From contig NZ_KB849176.1 of NCBI RefSeq assembly GCF_000367925.1, positions 817,474 through 881,473 of the forward strand: a DNA stretch of 64,000 bases. Direction: 5' to 3'. Below the pieces are notes generated by a model. The model searched no databases. It was given only the letters and a program-made list of their open reading frames with translations, and was not told the origin of the DNA. The position numbers were made by a program, and so were the translations under genes. The stretch is from Acinetobacter bohemicus ANC 3994. Its GTDB lineage: Bacteria > Pseudomonadota > Gammaproteobacteria > Pseudomonadales > Moraxellaceae. Of this stretch, positions 1 through 7,568 are shown piece after piece (position 1 is the stretch's first letter; every line of letters starts with the position of its first letter).

Positions 1-186
1 ACCGATACCAAAGATAAGGTCGAAAAATTACTTGATCAAAGTGTTAATCATTCACTAAATCGAATTGGTTTGGTGACAGTCAAAGATATTCAGTACTTAG
101 AAAGTCTCATATTACAGTTACATAGTAAGGTTGATTTTTTGGTTGAAGAAAATAAACTTTTAAAAGAGCAAATTGTAAAAAAATGA
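1..186 (+). CDS. Phasin-like protein, C-terminal end (partial)
   Basis: The window opens inside a gene whose last 61 codons end at the TGA at 184-186. The visible piece contains LNRIGLVTVKDI followed by a leucine/valine heptad-like tail (ESLILQLHSKVDFLVEENKLL), which would form a coiled coil. An LNRLGxPTxxDI motif followed by a short coiled coil is characteristic of the C-terminal half of poly(3-hydroxyalkanoate) granule-associated proteins (phasin, PhaI/PhaF type) and related apolipoprotein-like proteins. The N-terminus is outside the window, so the family call rests on this motif only. A PhaC-like hydrolase lies much further right at 45500-46648, with no obvious operon link. Confidence 0.55.
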   Translation, partial: TDTKDKVEKLLDQSVNHSLNRIGLVTVKDIQYLESLILQLHSKVDFLVEENKLLKEQIVKK

Positions 187-259
187 AACAATTTTACTTT
201 TTCTTCATTTTTCAACAATTTTTTTCACATTTATTTTGCAGAAATGCAGATCGATAGTA

Positions 260-289
260 TTGCCTTTTGCCCCAAAGCATTGCTATAAA
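260..289 (+). promoter_or_regulatory. Candidate sigma70 promoter of hupB
   Basis: TTGCCT at 260-265 and TATAAA at 284-289 are separated by 18 bases, 55 bases upstream of the hupB start codon. The match to the -35/-10 consensus is good but is inferred by eye. A purine-rich ribosome binding site (AAGAGGA) follows at about 329-335. Confidence 0.45.
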
Positions 290-344
290 GAGGTCATGGA
301 ATCCTTAGACCTTAAATAAACGATATTAAGAGGACGTAATCTTC

Positions 345-617
345 ATGAATAAATCAGAATTAATCGATGCAATTGCAGAGAAAGGGGGATTGTCTAAGAC
401 TGATGCAGGTAAAGCCTTAGATGCGACAATTGCTTCTATTACTGAAGCGCTTAAATCTGGTGATACTGTTACACTTGTTGGTTTTGGTACATTCAACGTT
501 AAAGAACGTGCAGCACGTACTGGTCGTAACCCACAAACGGGTGCAGCTTTAGAAATTAAAGCAAGCAAAGTACCTAGCTTTAAAGCTGGTAAAGGTTTGA
601 AAGATTCTGTAGCTTAA
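345..617 (+). CDS. hupB: DNA-binding protein HU, beta type
   Basis: This 90-residue protein has the full length and layout of HU: an N-terminal helical part beginning MNKSELIDAIAEKGGLSKTD, then the beta-arm signature GFGTFNVKERAARTGRNPQTG at about residues 46-66, with the conserved Arg and Pro of the DNA-intercalating arm. HU is an abundant nucleoid protein that bends DNA as a dimer. Placing it immediately upstream of ppiD matches the conserved hupB-ppiD order of gammaproteobacteria. It has its own promoter and terminator, so it is probably monocistronic. Confidence 0.97.
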   Translation: MNKSELIDAIAEKGGLSKTDAGKALDATIASITEALKSGDTVTLVGFGTFNVKERAARTGRNPQTGAALEIKASKVPSFKAGKGLKDSVA

Positions 618-634
618 TCTTTTCTCAAGCCGAT

Positions 635-662
635 AAACGCGCCGAATAAGGCGCGTTTTTTT
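635..662 (+). terminator. Rho-independent terminator of hupB
   Basis: AAACGCGCC and GGCGCGTTT form a 9-bp stem around the loop GAATAA, followed by a run of T. It lies 17 bases after the hupB stop codon. Confidence 0.92.
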
Positions 663-750
663 ATTAATAATGCCGATTTACAGTTTGAACTCATTCATTC
701 ATTGTGGGTTTTCGGGTAAAATCCCTGACAAATAAAATATTGGAATACTT

Positions 751-2619
751 ATGGAATCTTTTCGTAAAGTTATTAAGGGTTGGTTGGGCAAAGTTCTGCT
801 CATTTTGTTTTTGACCCCTTTAGCACTTGTAGGTATTGAAGGATATTTTAGTGGTGGGAAGTCAGAAGACTCGGCAAAATTAGTCAATGGCCAAGAAATT
901 TCTAAGAAAGAGTTAGAAGCACTGACCAAAACATTTAAAGAACAGTACTTAGCTTATGCCAATGGCGACGAAACTTTATTGAATCAATCCTATATTCAAA
1001 ATAAAGCAATGGATAGCCTTGTTGCTCGTACCTTGTTATTACAACAAGCAGAAAAATTGGGTATTTCATTAAGTGATGCGCAGATTGAACAAATGGTTGC
1101 TCAACAACCGAGCTTTCAAGAAAATGGTAAATTTTCTGAAACCTTATATTCAAATTATTTGCGTTCAGTCGGTATGACTAGTCAAGCTTTAATTGTGAAT
1201 TTACGTCAAGACCATGCTTTAAAAATGTTGACTTCAACATTTATGGATTATGCATTGGTGAGTAAACTTGATATTCAACAAATTGCGAATTTGCAAACTG
1301 AACAACGTACTTTGCATTTGGCCAGTATTAAACTTGATGAATATAAGAAAAATATAAAAGTTACACCTCAAGAAATTGCTACTTATTATGACAAACATAA
1401 AAATTCATTTAAGCAAGTTGCCAGTGTAGATGTAGATTATGTTGTGTTGACGCCTGCAAATGTTGCACCAGCGAATACTCAAGTCACAGATGCTGAATTG
1501 CAGCAAGCTTATGCTGCGTTTGTAGATACGCAAAAGAAAAATATTAAACCTGTGGTGAAGCATATCTTAATTGCTGCTGACACGCGTTCAGATGCTGAAG
1601 CGAAGAAACTGGCAAATGATGTGGCTGCTAAAATTAAAGCAGGGATGACTTTTGCTCAAGCAGCTGCGCAATATTCAGATGATACTGAGTCTAAAGCCAA
1701 AGGCGGTGTGATTGAAGCATATGAAAAAGGTGTATTTGGTGATGCATTTGATCAAGCAGTGGCTGCTTTAAAATCAGCTCAAGTATCGGCACCAATTAAA
1801 ACCCAATATGGTTATCATTTAATTGAAACACAAGCTGCGGCGATTAAACTTCCTTCATTTGAAGCTGAAAAACCACGCTTGATGGCTGAATTGCAAAAGA
1901 ACAAATCTGCAAATGCTTTTTCAGATACGGTAAATAGTCTGAATGAGTTGGTGGTAGGAAGTGATGCACTCGATGTTGTTGCACAAGAAGTTAAGGGTGT
2001 GATGGTTCAATCTGTGAAAGGCATGACATTATCTACACAACATGCAGTACTTAGCGATGCGAATGTAAAAGTTAAGTTGTTTAATGATGATGTGAAAAAT
2101 GGTGATCGTAATGCTTCAAGTAGTATTCAGTTAACGAATGGCGATACTGTGTGGGTGAAAGTACGTGATTATCATGCTGCTGGCGTGCAAAGTTTGGCTG
2201 AAGCGACACCACGCATCAAAGCTAAACTTATTGAACAAAAAGCAGTTGATGCTGCAAAAGCGAAAATTCAAGCGTCATTGAATAGTTTTAAATCACAACC
2301 TGCTGCAACTGTTTTGGCACAAAGTAAAATTGCATTTGAAAGTGCGGGTGTCTTTACGCGTTCACAAGGCTTGAAACGTGAAATTGAACGTGCAGCATTT
2401 AGTGTTCCAGCGCCAAAAGCAGGTATGTGGTCAGTCACTACAGCATCATTGCCAAATGAGTTGGTGGTTGTGGCGGTATCGAATGTGAATAAAACGACAT
2501 CAAGTGCTTTAACGGATGAGCAATTAAATGAATTGTCTAAGTTGTACCAACAACTTCGTGGTCAACAAGAACTAGATGATTACACTCAATATTTAAAATC
2601 AAAGGCCAAAATTAAATAA
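751..2619 (+). CDS. ppiD: Peptidyl-prolyl isomerase PpiD (SurA N-terminal domain)
   Basis: The 622-residue protein has an N-terminal membrane anchor (VIKGWLGKVLLILFLTPLAL, about residues 7-26), a SurA_N-like chaperone region (about 45-160), a parvulin PPIC rotamase domain (about 265-360, starting VKHILIA and ending KTQYGYHLIE), and a long C-terminal region. Its length matches E. coli PpiD (623 aa). It is a periplasm-facing, inner-membrane-anchored folding factor that works with the Sec translocon. It lies directly downstream of hupB, as in most gammaproteobacteria. Its terminator has been split by an inserted element (see 2633-3028). Confidence 0.95.
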   Translation: MESFRKVIKGWLGKVLLILFLTPLALVGIEGYFSGGKSEDSAKLVNGQEISKKELEALTKTFKEQYLAYANGDETLLNQSYIQNKAMDSLVARTLLLQQAEKLGISLSDAQIEQMVAQQPSFQENGKFSETLYSNYLRSVGMTSQALIVNLRQDHALKMLTSTFMDYALVSKLDIQQIANLQTEQRTLHLASIKLDEYKKNIKVTPQEIATYYDKHKNSFKQVASVDVDYVVLTPANVAPANTQVTDAELQQAYAAFVDTQKKNIKPVVKHILIAADTRSDAEAKKLANDVAAKIKAGMTFAQAAAQYSDDTESKAKGGVIEAYEKGVFGDAFDQAVAALKSAQVSAPIKTQYGYHLIETQAAAIKLPSFEAEKPRLMAELQKNKSANAFSDTVNSLNELVVGSDALDVVAQEVKGVMVQSVKGMTLSTQHAVLSDANVKVKLFNDDVKNGDRNASSSIQLTNGDTVWVKVRDYHAAGVQSLAEATPRIKAKLIEQKAVDAAKAKIQASLNSFKSQPAATVLAQSKIAFESAGVFTRSQGLKREIERAAFSVPAPKAGMWSVTTASLPNELVVVAVSNVNKTTSSALTDEQLNELSKLYQQLRGQQELDDYTQYLKSKAKIK

Positions 2620-2632
2620 TTTTTGCTGAAAT

Positions 2633-3028
2633 AAAAAAACCTGCGTTAACGCATAATGCCAGTCAGTTAAGCAATTGACTGGCATTTTATTTTTTAAATT
2701 CATGATGTTCTTCGATACGCGGAAACGTCATCCGCAACTGTTCGAGGCATGAGGTGTATACACCGCAAGATTGGAAAAGTAAGGTTTCTGCGATTTATTA
2801 ATCAATAAAAGGGATTTGGCGAGTTTTGCGGTGAGGCGCACTGCGCCGCAAGATGCTTTTTTGCGAACTCAAAATATATTTTGAGGATTTGGGCTTATCC
2901 AAAGTAATAGATGAGATCCAAGTATTTGATTTAAAGATATAAGACTCCGTTGTGAAGAACTAAAAAGCTAAGGAGTTTATTACAAAACTCCTTAGCTGAT
3001 CAGCATTAGCATTAACGCAGGTTTTTTT
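2633..3028. terminator. ppiD terminator split by an inserted element
   Basis: The left arm AAAAAAACCTGCG (2633-2645) and the right arm CGCAGGTTTTTTT (3016-3028) are perfect 13-bp reverse complements. Joined through the base sequence TTAA they would be a textbook bidirectional terminator between the convergent genes ppiD and 3046-3918. The arms are now separated by about 370 bases, and the sequence between them is the element at 2654-3008 plus a target duplication. The arms as they now stand are too far apart to act as a simple hairpin. Confidence 0.75.
2654..3008 (+). mobile_element. IS4-type MITE-like element, copy 1
   Basis: The 355-bp element has no coding capacity. Its left end reads TAATGCCAGTCAGTTAAG; the reverse complement of its right end reads TAATGCTGATCAGCTAAG (14/18 identical). 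Both resemble the IS4 terminal repeat as I recall it. It is flanked by GCGTTAACGCA (2643-2653) and GCATTAACGCA (3009-3019), an 11-bp duplication with one mismatch; IS4 is known for 11-13 bp duplications. Inside each end is a strong hairpin: AATGCCAGTCA/TGACTGGCATT at the left, and an AGCTAAGGAG-type stem at about 2966-2997 at the right. The homologous copy is at 12661-12963. Confidence 0.75.
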
Positions 3029-3045
3029 ATGGATGAGACAATATT

Positions 3046-3918
3046 TTATTCAGCACGTAGCTTAAGTTGATAACCTGAGTATTTACGAATATTAATCACC
3101 CCAGTATCTAAAATTAGATATTGACCTTTAATACCTTGTAAGACACCACGAATAATTGGTGTTTTGTCTAGATTATGAGATTTTACTTTTTCAGGATACT
3201 GCTCTACAGGATAGATAAACTGATGCGGAAGTTCATTTTCCATCAGTTCAACGGTTTCATTGAATTCAAGGTTTTGACTAAATTCATCACGAATCATTTG
3301 AATTTTTGGTGCAAATTCCGCTACCAGTTGCTCGCGAACTTCAAGTAAATTTAGAGGTTCAGCTTCACCTTTGAGTAGTTTCCTCCAATCGGTTTTATCT
3401 GCCACTTGTGTTCCAAACATAATTTCAAGTTGACCAGATAAGCGGCGTGAACCCACTTTCATAATTGGTAATGCTTGTGTTGCGCCCTGATCTAACCAGC
3501 GAGTTGGCATTTGTCCAAGTCGTGTGATGCCTACTTTGAGCGCACTAGAATTGGCAAGGTATACAATATGTGGTTGGAAACAGACTTCATGGGCAAAACT
3601 ATTTTCACGACAAGTACCTAAATGATAGTGACAAGTCTCTGGCTTCATAATGCACATATCACATGAAGCTTTGGTTTTAAAACACTTGAAACAGTGGCCT
3701 TGTGAATATGATTTTGGCGTTTTACTTCCGCAAGAGACACAATAAATATTACCGGTCCATTCAATTTCAATTTCTTGACCTAAACGAAATGGAAGATTGA
3801 TTTCTGAACGATCTAGAACGAATTTATACTCTACATTTGCCTTACGCGTCTGTTGATCAGTTACACTAAGGTCCTTTAAACCTGCATGCATTTTATGGCA
3901 AATGCCTTGTAGTTCCAT
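3046..3918 (-). CDS. DUF2797 family protein
   Basis: This 290-residue protein starts at MELQGICHKM. The ATG at 3916-3918 was chosen because it has AAGAGAG upstream; a longer frame would run into the divergent gene. A cysteine/histidine cluster at about residues 63-110 (CVSCG, CFKCF, CDMC, CHYH, C) looks like a zinc-binding module. It is followed by a segment around VYLANSSALKVGITR that resembles a GIY-YIG-like fold as described for DUF2797. The function is not known to me. It is divergent from 3950-4420 with 31 bases between the starts, so the two share a control region. Confidence 0.8.
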   Translation of the reverse strand: MELQGICHKMHAGLKDLSVTDQQTRKANVEYKFVLDRSEINLPFRLGQEIEIEWTGNIYCVSCGSKTPKSYSQGHCFKCFKTKASCDMCIMKPETCHYHLGTCRENSFAHEVCFQPHIVYLANSSALKVGITRLGQMPTRWLDQGATQALPIMKVGSRRLSGQLEIMFGTQVADKTDWRKLLKGEAEPLNLLEVREQLVAEFAPKIQMIRDEFSQNLEFNETVELMENELPHQFIYPVEQYPEKVKSHNLDKTPIIRGVLQGIKGQYLILDTGVINIRKYSGYQLKLRAE

Positions 3919-3949
3919 GAAAAACTCTCTTAATAATAAGGATGCAGTT

Positions 3950-4420
3950 ATGGCTGAACAAAATGTCATCACTTCAATGCTAGACGATTTATTCAAAGAA
4001 CAGCCGATTCAAACTGCATTATGTATTGGTCAGAATCTTGAGCAATACGACAATAATCAATCAATTCAATGGCACTATTTTAGCGTAACTGAGTTTTTAA
4101 ATCTGCCTTTTACCCAGCGATATGACGTGGGTTTTGTGTTGCTTGATTCTCAAGAATTATTGGCTATTTCAAATATTCAAAAATCACAATTACTTGTAAA
4201 ATTACGAGATTTGATGGCAAAACGAATTGTTGTGGTCAGTCAGTTACAAGATGAGAAATTATTACGTGCTTTGGGCTTTACTCAACTGATTGATAGAACT
4301 CTGCATGATCGTGATTTTGCTTTATGGCAATTTAATATCCTGACATATAAGCATGTACCCGATTGGTTCAATTCCAAGTTTTGGGCTAATCCTGAAAATT
4401 GGAATAAATTCCGTTGGTAA
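3950..4420 (+). CDS. Uncharacterised protein, probable DUF6231 family
   Basis: This 156-residue soluble protein starts at MAEQNVITSML. The start at 3950 is preferred over the upstream in-frame ATG because AAGGATG lies just before it. It has no signal peptide or membrane segment. An alpha/beta pattern around TALCIGQ, YDVGFVLLD and RIVVVSQL suggests a Rossmann-like fold, but the usual glycine-rich cofactor loop is missing. From memory, proteins like this in Acinetobacter carry the label DUF6231. Its role is unknown. It is divergently paired with the DUF2797 gene. Confidence 0.7.
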   Translation: MAEQNVITSMLDDLFKEQPIQTALCIGQNLEQYDNNQSIQWHYFSVTEFLNLPFTQRYDVGFVLLDSQELLAISNIQKSQLLVKLRDLMAKRIVVVSQLQDEKLLRALGFTQLIDRTLHDRDFALWQFNILTYKHVPDWFNSKFWANPENWNKFRW

Positions 4421-4674
4421 GTGATTTATCTATATGGTTTTTATGATGGTAAAGTTTAACAATTTCTTTTTATTGATTGGTTTGAAAGCATCGTATTCTT
4501 TTATGGCACTTCTATAAGAATAATACGATGACCAATTTAAGCACTTAGTCAGCTTTTGGGTGGAATATCAGCAACAACCATAGCAATAACAAGGCTAATT
4601 AGGTGGAATTTGGAGTGATGGCTTAACTGATTTTGATGTTCTAGAAGATGAGTTACTGATCATTTACACTCAGC
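4421..4674. other. Intergenic region with possible gene remnant
   Basis: No intact gene was found. An open frame of about 33 codons ending at the TAA at about 4696-4698 reads GGIWSDGLTDFDVLEDELL and onward, without a convincing start; it runs into the 3' end of the opposite-strand gene 4675-5292. An inverted repeat, CATCGTATT near 4489 and AATACGATG near 4523, flanks a short spacer. Together these could be debris of a lost gene or element. Confidence 0.3.
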
Positions 4675-5292
4675 TTAAGGATGATTGCCCATGGTAAACA
4701 GACTATTTGATTTGGATATTTTTTTAGCAATATAGTGTGATTTTTTTAAACGAATTAAAATGATTTGAGATTGAAATTCAAGCTCACCAAATTCTGGCTC
4801 AACTTGTACATAATGCAGTTGACCAAATTCATCACGAACACGTGCTTGCGCTGAGAAGCCTGGGCGTGCATTGCCGCTGGAAATCGTTGCGAGTCGTCCG
4901 AGTAAACTCACTTGTTGTTTTGTTTCAATGGGTTTAATCACTTGATCTAAACAATGGATCATAAAGACTGTAAAGAAAATCGCAATAATCAGGGCTGGAA
5001 TAATTAAGTAATAAGCAGGAAGAAATTCTTGTTGCTGAGCATAAACACAAAGTTGAAGGAAATAGCCTGAAAAGCTAAAGTTCATGAGCAAGAAAACCAC
5101 AATCAGTGTTTTAGAGAACTTAACATTGAGGAGCGGTGATTCAGAAAGTCTCTTCGGGGATAGACTTTTTAGGTATTGAGTGGGGTGAATATTAAAGTAA
5201 TAGCCGATGGTTTCGACCATGCTGAGCAAAATTAAAGCCAACAAACTTAAATGAAACGGGATTAAGTTATAGTTTTGCAAAAACTCAAGCAT
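4675..5292 (-). CDS. YqiJ-like inner membrane protein (OB-fold, DUF1449)
   Basis: The 205-residue protein has four likely membrane segments: about residues 12-33, 62-82, 88-98 (weak) and 95-118. A C-terminal soluble part (about 130-190: LLGRLATISSGNARPGFSAQ, then VEPEFGELEFQSQIILI) fits the small OB-like domain of the YqiJ/YuaF family. In E. coli, YqiJ is encoded beside the flotillin YqiK; no flotillin is visible here. It lies just downstream of the Rieske gene on the same strand with an 18-base gap, so co-transcription is likely. Confidence 0.65.
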   Translation of the reverse strand: MLEFLQNYNLIPFHLSLLALILLSMVETIGYYFNIHPTQYLKSLSPKRLSESPLLNVKFSKTLIVVFLLMNFSFSGYFLQLCVYAQQQEFLPAYYLIIPALIIAIFFTVFMIHCLDQVIKPIETKQQVSLLGRLATISSGNARPGFSAQARVRDEFGQLHYVQVEPEFGELEFQSQIILIRLKKSHYIAKKISKSNSLFTMGNHP

Positions 5293-5310
5293 GGTTAAAT
5301 TCCATTGATT

Positions 5311-5637
5311 TTATTCTTTTGTGAGGTAAATTCCACCATCAGAATGTACGTTGATCGCTATTTTTTCAAGTGATTGCCCTAGGCAAGGTCCAGAAATACA
5401 TTCACCTGTTTCAACCAAAAAGAGCGCGCCATGGGTTGAGCATTGAATATATTCACCGTCTTGATCTAAAAACTGATTTTCTAAAAATTCCAATTCAGTT
5501 TGTAGGTGAGGACAAAGGTTGTTGTAAGCATAGTAAGCCCCGTCACGTTGAGTGATAAAAATGGTTCTACCATCGTCTGTGTCAAAAGCACGTGCTTCGC
5601 GTTCAGGAATTTCTTCCGTCATGGCAATTCTCATCAT
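5311..5637 (-). CDS. Rieske [2Fe-2S] domain protein
   Basis: This protein of about 108 residues is a stand-alone Rieske ferredoxin domain. The cluster ligands are visible as C-P-H in YNNLCPHLQ (about residue 43) and C-S-T-H in YIQCSTHGALF, followed by the usual GxCxxGPC-like segment ECISGPC. The start at 5637 overlaps the last base of the upstream kinase stop codon (TAATG) and has AAGGA nine bases upstream; a later ATG at 5622 is possible. It is probably a small electron carrier or a regulatory subunit. The tight coupling to the PfkB kinase suggests co-expression, not necessarily joint function. Confidence 0.85.
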   Translation of the reverse strand: MMRIAMTEEIPEREARAFDTDDGRTIFITQRDGAYYAYNNLCPHLQTELEFLENQFLDQDGEYIQCSTHGALFLVETGECISGPCLGQSLEKIAINVHSDGGIYLTKE

Positions 5638-6650
5638 TATGCACATTCCTTTTGAAAGTTGTTTAATAATTCCGCATAACCTTCTACGCTAAGACGTGGG
5701 CCGAATTGCGAAACCACTTCACTTGAAATTAGAATCGCCAATTCAGCCGCCACTTGAAGACTTAAACCTGCATTTAATGCATAAAGGAATGCACCCGCAA
5801 AGGCATCACCAGCACCGTTTGCATCGACAGCGGTTACAGTGCGACCCGGAATTTTAAGTATTTGTTCTGAATCAGAAATTAAAGCACCTTCTGCCGATAA
5901 TGTAATGACGGTGTACTTGCTTTTCAATTGCAATTGAGCAAGTGCTGCTTCTACAGAATCGGTTCCTGTATACATCATGGCTTCTTGTTGATTGCAGAAA
6001 ATCAAATCGACACCATCATCTAACAGCTCATCTAAACCTTGACGTGCATATTGCACCATCGCTGGGTCAGACAGGGTTAATGCAATTTTAACCCCATGTG
6101 CTTTGGCAATTTGACGAGCTTGTTTTACTGCAAGGCAGGCAGAACTGCTGGTCGATAAATAACCTTCAATATAAAGCCATTTTGCTGTTTTTAACGGTTC
6201 AAAGTTAATTTGATCTGCACTGAGTTCCGCTGTAATGCCAAGGTAAGTGTGCATGGTACGTTCAGAATCTGGGCTGACCAATACCATACAAGTACCGGTT
6301 TCACCTTCACTTACAGAATGTTCAGTGGTTTGGATGCCTGCTTCATTTAGACCTTTTAAGTAAATACGACCTAATTCATCATTGCCTACACGGCAGCCAT
6401 AAAATGCTTTGCTGCCTAAAGCACTAAAAGCAACGGTCGTATTTGCAGCAGAACCACCAGATGCTTGACCTTTGTAGATTTGCGTTTCTTTTAAATTATT
6501 GTATAAATTTGCTTGTGTTTCACCATCAGTCAACTGCATAGTGCCTTTTTGCAAATTTTGTTGAATAAGGAAGTCATCAGAGACTTTAAATTCTTGGTCG
6601 ATTAATGCATTACCAATTGCAAAAAGATCAACAGTTGCCATGTCTTTCAT
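5637..6650 (-). CDS. PfkB family carbohydrate/nucleoside kinase (adenosine kinase-like)
   Basis: The 337-residue protein belongs to the ribokinase/PfkB superfamily. The N-terminal substrate motif is GQASGGSAANT (about residues 61-71), and the C-terminal PfkB signature is VDANGAGDAFAGAFLYAL (about 275-292), with the catalytic Asp in GAGD. The nearest named group is the adenosine kinase-like sugar kinases. The substrate cannot be read from sequence. The start is uncertain between 6650 (MKDMATV) and 6641 (MATV). It is translationally coupled to the Rieske gene. Confidence 0.85.
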   Translation of the reverse strand: MKDMATVDLFAIGNALIDQEFKVSDDFLIQQNLQKGTMQLTDGETQANLYNNLKETQIYKGQASGGSAANTTVAFSALGSKAFYGCRVGNDELGRIYLKGLNEAGIQTTEHSVSEGETGTCMVLVSPDSERTMHTYLGITAELSADQINFEPLKTAKWLYIEGYLSTSSSACLAVKQARQIAKAHGVKIALTLSDPAMVQYARQGLDELLDDGVDLIFCNQQEAMMYTGTDSVEAALAQLQLKSKYTVITLSAEGALISDSEQILKIPGRTVTAVDANGAGDAFAGAFLYALNAGLSLQVAAELAILISSEVVSQFGPRLSVEGYAELLNNFQKECA

Positions 6651-6778
6651 TCACATTTTAAATTAAAGCGCTAAGTTTACACCAATGCTCATGATAGCTG
6701 TAGATTGATGAGTAAAATTCAAGATATGGCGCATTTATTCGGTCAAAATGCAATATAGGAAAGGATGAGGAAGGTTAG

Positions 6779-7228
6779 ATGAATATCACGATTGATAAAG
6801 CTGAACAGTTACCAACACAAATTCAGGAATTGGCGAAGCAAGCACAGAAAGAAGGATTTCAGTTTGTTGATCGATTGATTGAGGAGTATGAGAGTGGAAA
6901 AAATAGGTTTAATCAACCGGGCGAGTTTCTTCTTTTTGTTTATGATGATGAAAAGCTGATTGCCTGTGGGGGTTTAAATCAGCAGTGGAATGAAAATGAA
7001 ATTGATAACAGAATTGGTCGTGTGCGTCGTTTTTACGTCTTACCAAAATACCGTAAGCATGGGGTAGGTAAGCAGTTGTTACAACATTTGGAAAAAAATG
7101 CTCGTGCAAATTTTTCAGCACTTTGCTTGAACACAGATACCAAATCTGCGGCTCATTTTTACCAAAAGCAAAATTATGTTTTTGTGGAAAATCACCCGAA
7201 CTATAGCTATTTCAAATATCTGCTCTAG
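6779..7228 (+). CDS. GNAT family N-acetyltransferase
   Basis: This 149-residue protein has a single GNAT domain. The acetyl-CoA binding loop (motif A) is visible as RRFYVLPKYRKHGVGKQLLQ (about residues 82-101), and the C-terminal motif B region as AAHFYQKQNYVFV. The ATG follows a GAGGAAGGTTAG ribosome binding site. The acetyl acceptor is unknown. It is divergent from the PfkB kinase and stands alone. Confidence 0.88.
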   Translation: MNITIDKAEQLPTQIQELAKQAQKEGFQFVDRLIEEYESGKNRFNQPGEFLLFVYDDEKLIACGGLNQQWNENEIDNRIGRVRRFYVLPKYRKHGVGKQLLQHLEKNARANFSALCLNTDTKSAAHFYQKQNYVFVENHPNYSYFKYLL

Positions 7229-7466
7229 TATTCGATCACTTTAGATTGTGATTAGGTTGTGATGCTGCTGAGTTTTAGCTTAATGCTGAGCAGTATTATG
7301 ACCATATTTTTGTTGCATGTTTTGGATCAAATGTTAATTGCTGCAATGTCTTTTTTTTAAATGGATAAGCTTGAAAAATTATTTTTTAAATTATTTTAGT
7401 ACTCAAAAATATTCAAATCATTGTAAGTGGTTTTTTGTAGATAAAGGCCTTAATTTGAAAGGTTAA

Positions 7467-7559
7467 ATGATACAAAAAATACCTTATGTCAGAAGTTGTT
7501 GCGATTTTAAGATTGAGTTAAGTGCTTGGTTGGAAGATATCAGTAAAAATCTCCATTGA
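7467..7559 (+). CDS. Possible 30-residue leader ORF upstream of COG4705 gene
   Basis: An ATG at 7467 with a good ribosome binding site (AAAGG, five to six bases upstream) opens a 30-codon frame (MIQKIPYVRSCC and onward). It ends 9 bases before the start of the membrane protein at 7569. That next gene has only a weak ribosome binding site of its own, so translational coupling is plausible. I recognise no family. The rest of the 340-base gap 7229-7466 is AT-rich with no visible gene. Confidence 0.3.
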   Translation: MIQKIPYVRSCCDFKIELSAWLEDISKNLH

Positions 7560-7568
7560 GTCCAGCTG

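Noticed and set aside
326..568. Minus-strand 80-codon frame over hupB
   Set aside because: It is antisense to a certain HU gene, has no ribosome binding site and resembles no family; a codon-bias shadow.
2654..3008. Element read as an internally deleted IS with a transposase remnant
   Set aside because: No frame of useful length or DDE-type motif is visible in either copy, so a non-coding MITE-like reading is preferred.
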